The notes beneath the pieces are model-generated. The model was not told the DNA's origin. It made no database searches and saw only the letters and a program-made list of their open reading frames with translations. The position numbers and the translations under genes are program-made. This document shows, in pieces, positions 21,913-23,878 of a stretch of 23,878 nt of DNA. Source of the stretch: a virus. Location of the stretch: positions 1-23,878 of IMG/VR virus record IMGVR_UViG_3300033155_000801, one strand, 5' to 3'. Positions within the stretch are counted from its first letter, which is position 1; each line of letters opens with the position of its first letter.

Positions 21913-21934
21913 GAGTATTTAAATACTACCCAAA
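21913..21934 (-). promoter_or_regulatory. Protease/capsid promoter, leaderless, shared 22-nt element
   Basis: Identical over 22 nt to 7759-7780, with TATA box TATTTAAATA (21916-21925) inside the palindrome AGTATTTAAATACT (21914-21927). The TATA centre is about 27 nt from ATG 21893, so transcription should start on the start codon. It sits in the gap after the portal gene and separates portal expression from that of the capsid genes. Confidence 0.82.
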
Positions 21935-21969
21935 TATACAAATATCAACAAGAAATAAAATAGTATACA

Positions 21970-23878
21970 TTATTCCTGAACGAACCTAATAACACTTCTG
22001 CAGTTAGGATGTGAAGGAGGATGCATGTATTGTTTACCAGTTTTGGGATCAGTAAACGGTTGTCCTAACGGAACTTTCTGTTTATCCAATCTTTCACAAA
22101 TATCAGAAGTCCTGTTATCTTCGAAAGAATCCCACACTTTAACACCAACCAAGTTACTGTTCTGGTATGACTTTTCTTTAGATTCGTTAACCATTCTGTT
22201 AGTCTCAGTACGCGCAATCTTCATAGCTCGTCCTTCAGTTATTTCAGTGCCAGTATAATTATCAAAAGTTTTCTTAATATTATCTTTAATTTTAGTTAAC
22301 CCAATACCAGAATCAATACCTTCACGCACAGTACTCATCACGTCATCGTTAAGTTGTTTAGAAACTCCTTTAAGTCCTGGCCAGAATTTGCCTTCAATTG
22401 TGAACCCGTTTATTTGTTTATTAGCTTCTTGCGTTGCCGCCTTATCGATGTTCTGGTCGAAACCAATGTCCATGTTAAGTTCTGACTCAGCGCTCTCAAC
22501 ACCTTGCTTGAAAGTATTTTTCGCAACCCTTTTAACAGAGTCAAAGAAAGTAGTAGTATTGATAGTGCCAAATAATCTTGAAACAAAATCGCCGAAGCTT
22601 TTATTAACGTAATCTTTTTTAATTTCACCTTTCAGTTCCTCATCTATAACTTTTAATACTTTAGATTCCCACTGTTTAAACTTTTTTTCTAAGAATGTAG
22701 CATAATCGTCTGACTCATCTATAATATCTTCGCCAGCATCAATTATTCCTTTATAAAGGGCCTTACCTTTTTTTTTTGGTTCTTTTGGTTCTTCAGCTTC
22801 CTTAGGATTGTTTGTTTCCTTCTTGTCAGGAACACCATTATTATCTTCTTTAGGATTACCTAAACCAGGGGCAGGTGGTGGCGCTTCTGGAGCATCTCCC
22901 CATTCTACTGGATCTAATCCTTCCTTAGCTCTCACTTCATTGATAGTGTAAACTTTATGATCAAGTTTTGCCATTGATTGTTCATGTTCAATCTTCTCAG
23001 CAACGTCGTCTTTAATGAACCATTTAAACATTATCTTATCATCGCCAGTCATCTCTGTTATAATCTCACGATCAATCTTGTCTTTTATTAATGTAAGGTA
23101 TGGCTTAATAGCGTTCTTAATACTGATCCTTTCCTGAGATTCTCCAGTAGACCTGTTACTGTTCTCATAAAATCCTACCTCTTGCGGACTTAAACCGTAA
23201 GCTGCGAATATTGAATGAAAGTACCATTTCTGTCCTTCTAACCATTCCATGTCTTTATTATTTTGTGATAATGGTGTAAAACTTGATTCACTGTTATGGA
23301 ATATTAATTTGTGCGGTTTTCCTTTAACCTGTGTTTCCCAACCAAACTTGAACCGTTCTAGTTCATCAGCATCCATTGGCACACTCACTATACCATCAGG
23401 CACAGCATTATTTTTAAAAAATTCTTTATTATATCTGGTAGACTGTATCATAACTTCTACTTCTTGCTGGATAGATTGTAATGGACTAAACCCGTAAGGG
23501 AACAACTCATTATTAGAATTCATCTTACCATAAATAATCTCGTCAGTCTCAAACTTGATAGGAGCATTCTTAGGGAACCTGAAAGAATACTGATAATAAT
23601 TGTTTATTATTCCTCGTTCGTTGAAAGCAATAAGAAACTTACCTCCATCGTAAGAAAAAAGCTCAACTAGTTCTCCGCTAGCGTTACGTCCTTTGAATAT
23701 TACTCCAGCGTCCAAATCAAGAACGTCGTCAATAAATGAACCCCATACGTTCCAGAATGAATCTCCGTTACGGTTAGGCTGCTGTAATAATGTTTTAACT
23801 CTCTCAATATCTGCTGTATAATCTGTATCATCTTCTTCATCTCTTGCAACAACGTCCCACACAGAAATCATTAACTGT
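21970..23878 (-). CDS. Portal protein fused to MuF domain, 5' end outside window
   Basis: The frame is open to the last base (CAG TTA precede the internal ATG at 23871), so the N-terminus lies outside and 633 residues from that ATG are visible. Residues about 1-325 are a portal (SFWNVWGSFIDDVLDLDAGV, FPYGFSPLQSIQQEVE, TGESQERISIKNAIKPYL). A Pro/Glu/Lys-rich linker (about 325-370) leads to a helical region (about 370-530) and a C-terminal MuF domain (Mu gpF-like), with ARTETNRMVNES, WDSFEDNRTSDICERLD and the hallmark PPSHPNCRS. The portal is the DNA gate of the capsid; MuF proteins are minor head proteins, normally a separate gene. The fusion here is seen in one uninterrupted frame. Confidence 0.85.
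   Translation of the reverse strand, partial: QLMISVWDVVARDEEDDTDYTADIERVKTLLQQPNRNGDSFWNVWGSFIDDVLDLDAGVIFKGRNASGELVELFSYDGGKFLIAFNERGIINNYYQYSFRFPKNAPIKFETDEIIYGKMNSNNELFPYGFSPLQSIQQEVEVMIQSTRYNKEFFKNNAVPDGIVSVPMDADELERFKFGWETQVKGKPHKLIFHNSESSFTPLSQNNKDMEWLEGQKWYFHSIFAAYGLSPQEVGFYENSNRSTGESQERISIKNAIKPYLTLIKDKIDREIITEMTGDDKIMFKWFIKDDVAEKIEHEQSMAKLDHKVYTINEVRAKEGLDPVEWGDAPEAPPPAPGLGNPKEDNNGVPDKKETNNPKEAEEPKEPKKKGKALYKGIIDAGEDIIDESDDYATFLEKKFKQWESKVLKVIDEELKGEIKKDYVNKSFGDFVSRLFGTINTTTFFDSVKRVAKNTFKQGVESAESELNMDIGFDQNIDKAATQEANKQINGFTIEGKFWPGLKGVSKQLNDDVMSTVREGIDSGIGLTKIKDNIKKTFDNYTGTEITEGRAMKIARTETNRMVNESKEKSYQNSNLVGVKVWDSFEDNRTSDICERLDKQKVPLGQPFTDPKTGKQYMHPPSHPNCRSVIRFVQE

Noticed and set aside
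21894-21941. Upstream ATG extending the protease by 16 residues (MYIWVVFKYS...)
   Set aside because: It lies upstream of and across the TATA box at 21916-21925, so it would not be in the transcript; the family starts near MKDEM.

Overview
This window looks like the virion-structure region of a tailed dsDNA virus (Caudoviricetes, HK97-type capsid), and the signals point to an archaeal host. Every supportable gene lies on the minus strand, so transcription runs from high to low coordinates. The evidence for an archaeal host is direct: two genes have a TATTTAAATA-type TATA box centred about 27 nt before the start codon, the spacing of leaderless archaeal mRNAs. Internal genes instead use GGTGA/GGAGGT-type Shine-Dalgarno sites, matching the archaeal 16S tail, and U-rich tracts serve as candidate terminators. 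Base composition is AT-rich (roughly one third GC by eye). That fits many DPANN archaea or low-GC methanogens, but nothing here fixes the host lineage.

Layout in transcription order. Head module: portal fused to a MuF domain (21970-23878, cut by the window edge), prohead protease fused to an acidic scaffold (20985-21893), HK97-fold major capsid protein (19916-20962), two tandem 105-aa decoration-like paralogues (19265-19901), and a lectin-like decoration protein (18433-19182). Then comes an unusually large island of surface and adhesion genes (10570-18380): small basic and Cys-containing proteins, a 51-aa gene at 16915-17070, a beta-helix protein with a C1q/TNF-like end, two paralogous LamG-CBM-LamG proteins, and a signal-peptide membrane protein. 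Head completion resumes with an enlarged adaptor (9233-10552) and a stopper (8813-9232). An HNH endonuclease with its own promoter follows (8262-8768), then an HK97 gp10-like connector (7790-8278).

Tail module: a second promoter, sharing a 22-nt identical element with the protease/capsid promoter, starts a unit of tail terminator, tail tube, tail assembly chaperone G and GT, tape measure, Dit-like protein, hub/Tal-like protein, distal structural proteins, and a gene running off the left edge. No sheath gene is seen, so the tail is probably non-contractile, and the 276-aa tape measure predicts a short one.

The most notable points are these. A -1 programmed frameshift at an A AAA AAG site joins the 94-aa chaperone G to a 77-residue extension with no start codon of its own, directly before the tape measure. 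A 22-nt palindromic late-promoter element occurs twice. The scaffold has an internal start with its own Shine-Dalgarno. Portal and MuF are fused, and adhesins are placed in the head module. Non-coding stretches are short (under 110 nt) and hold promoters, leaders, hairpins or U-rich tracts. I saw no tRNA, rRNA, CRISPR array, insertion sequence or integrase.
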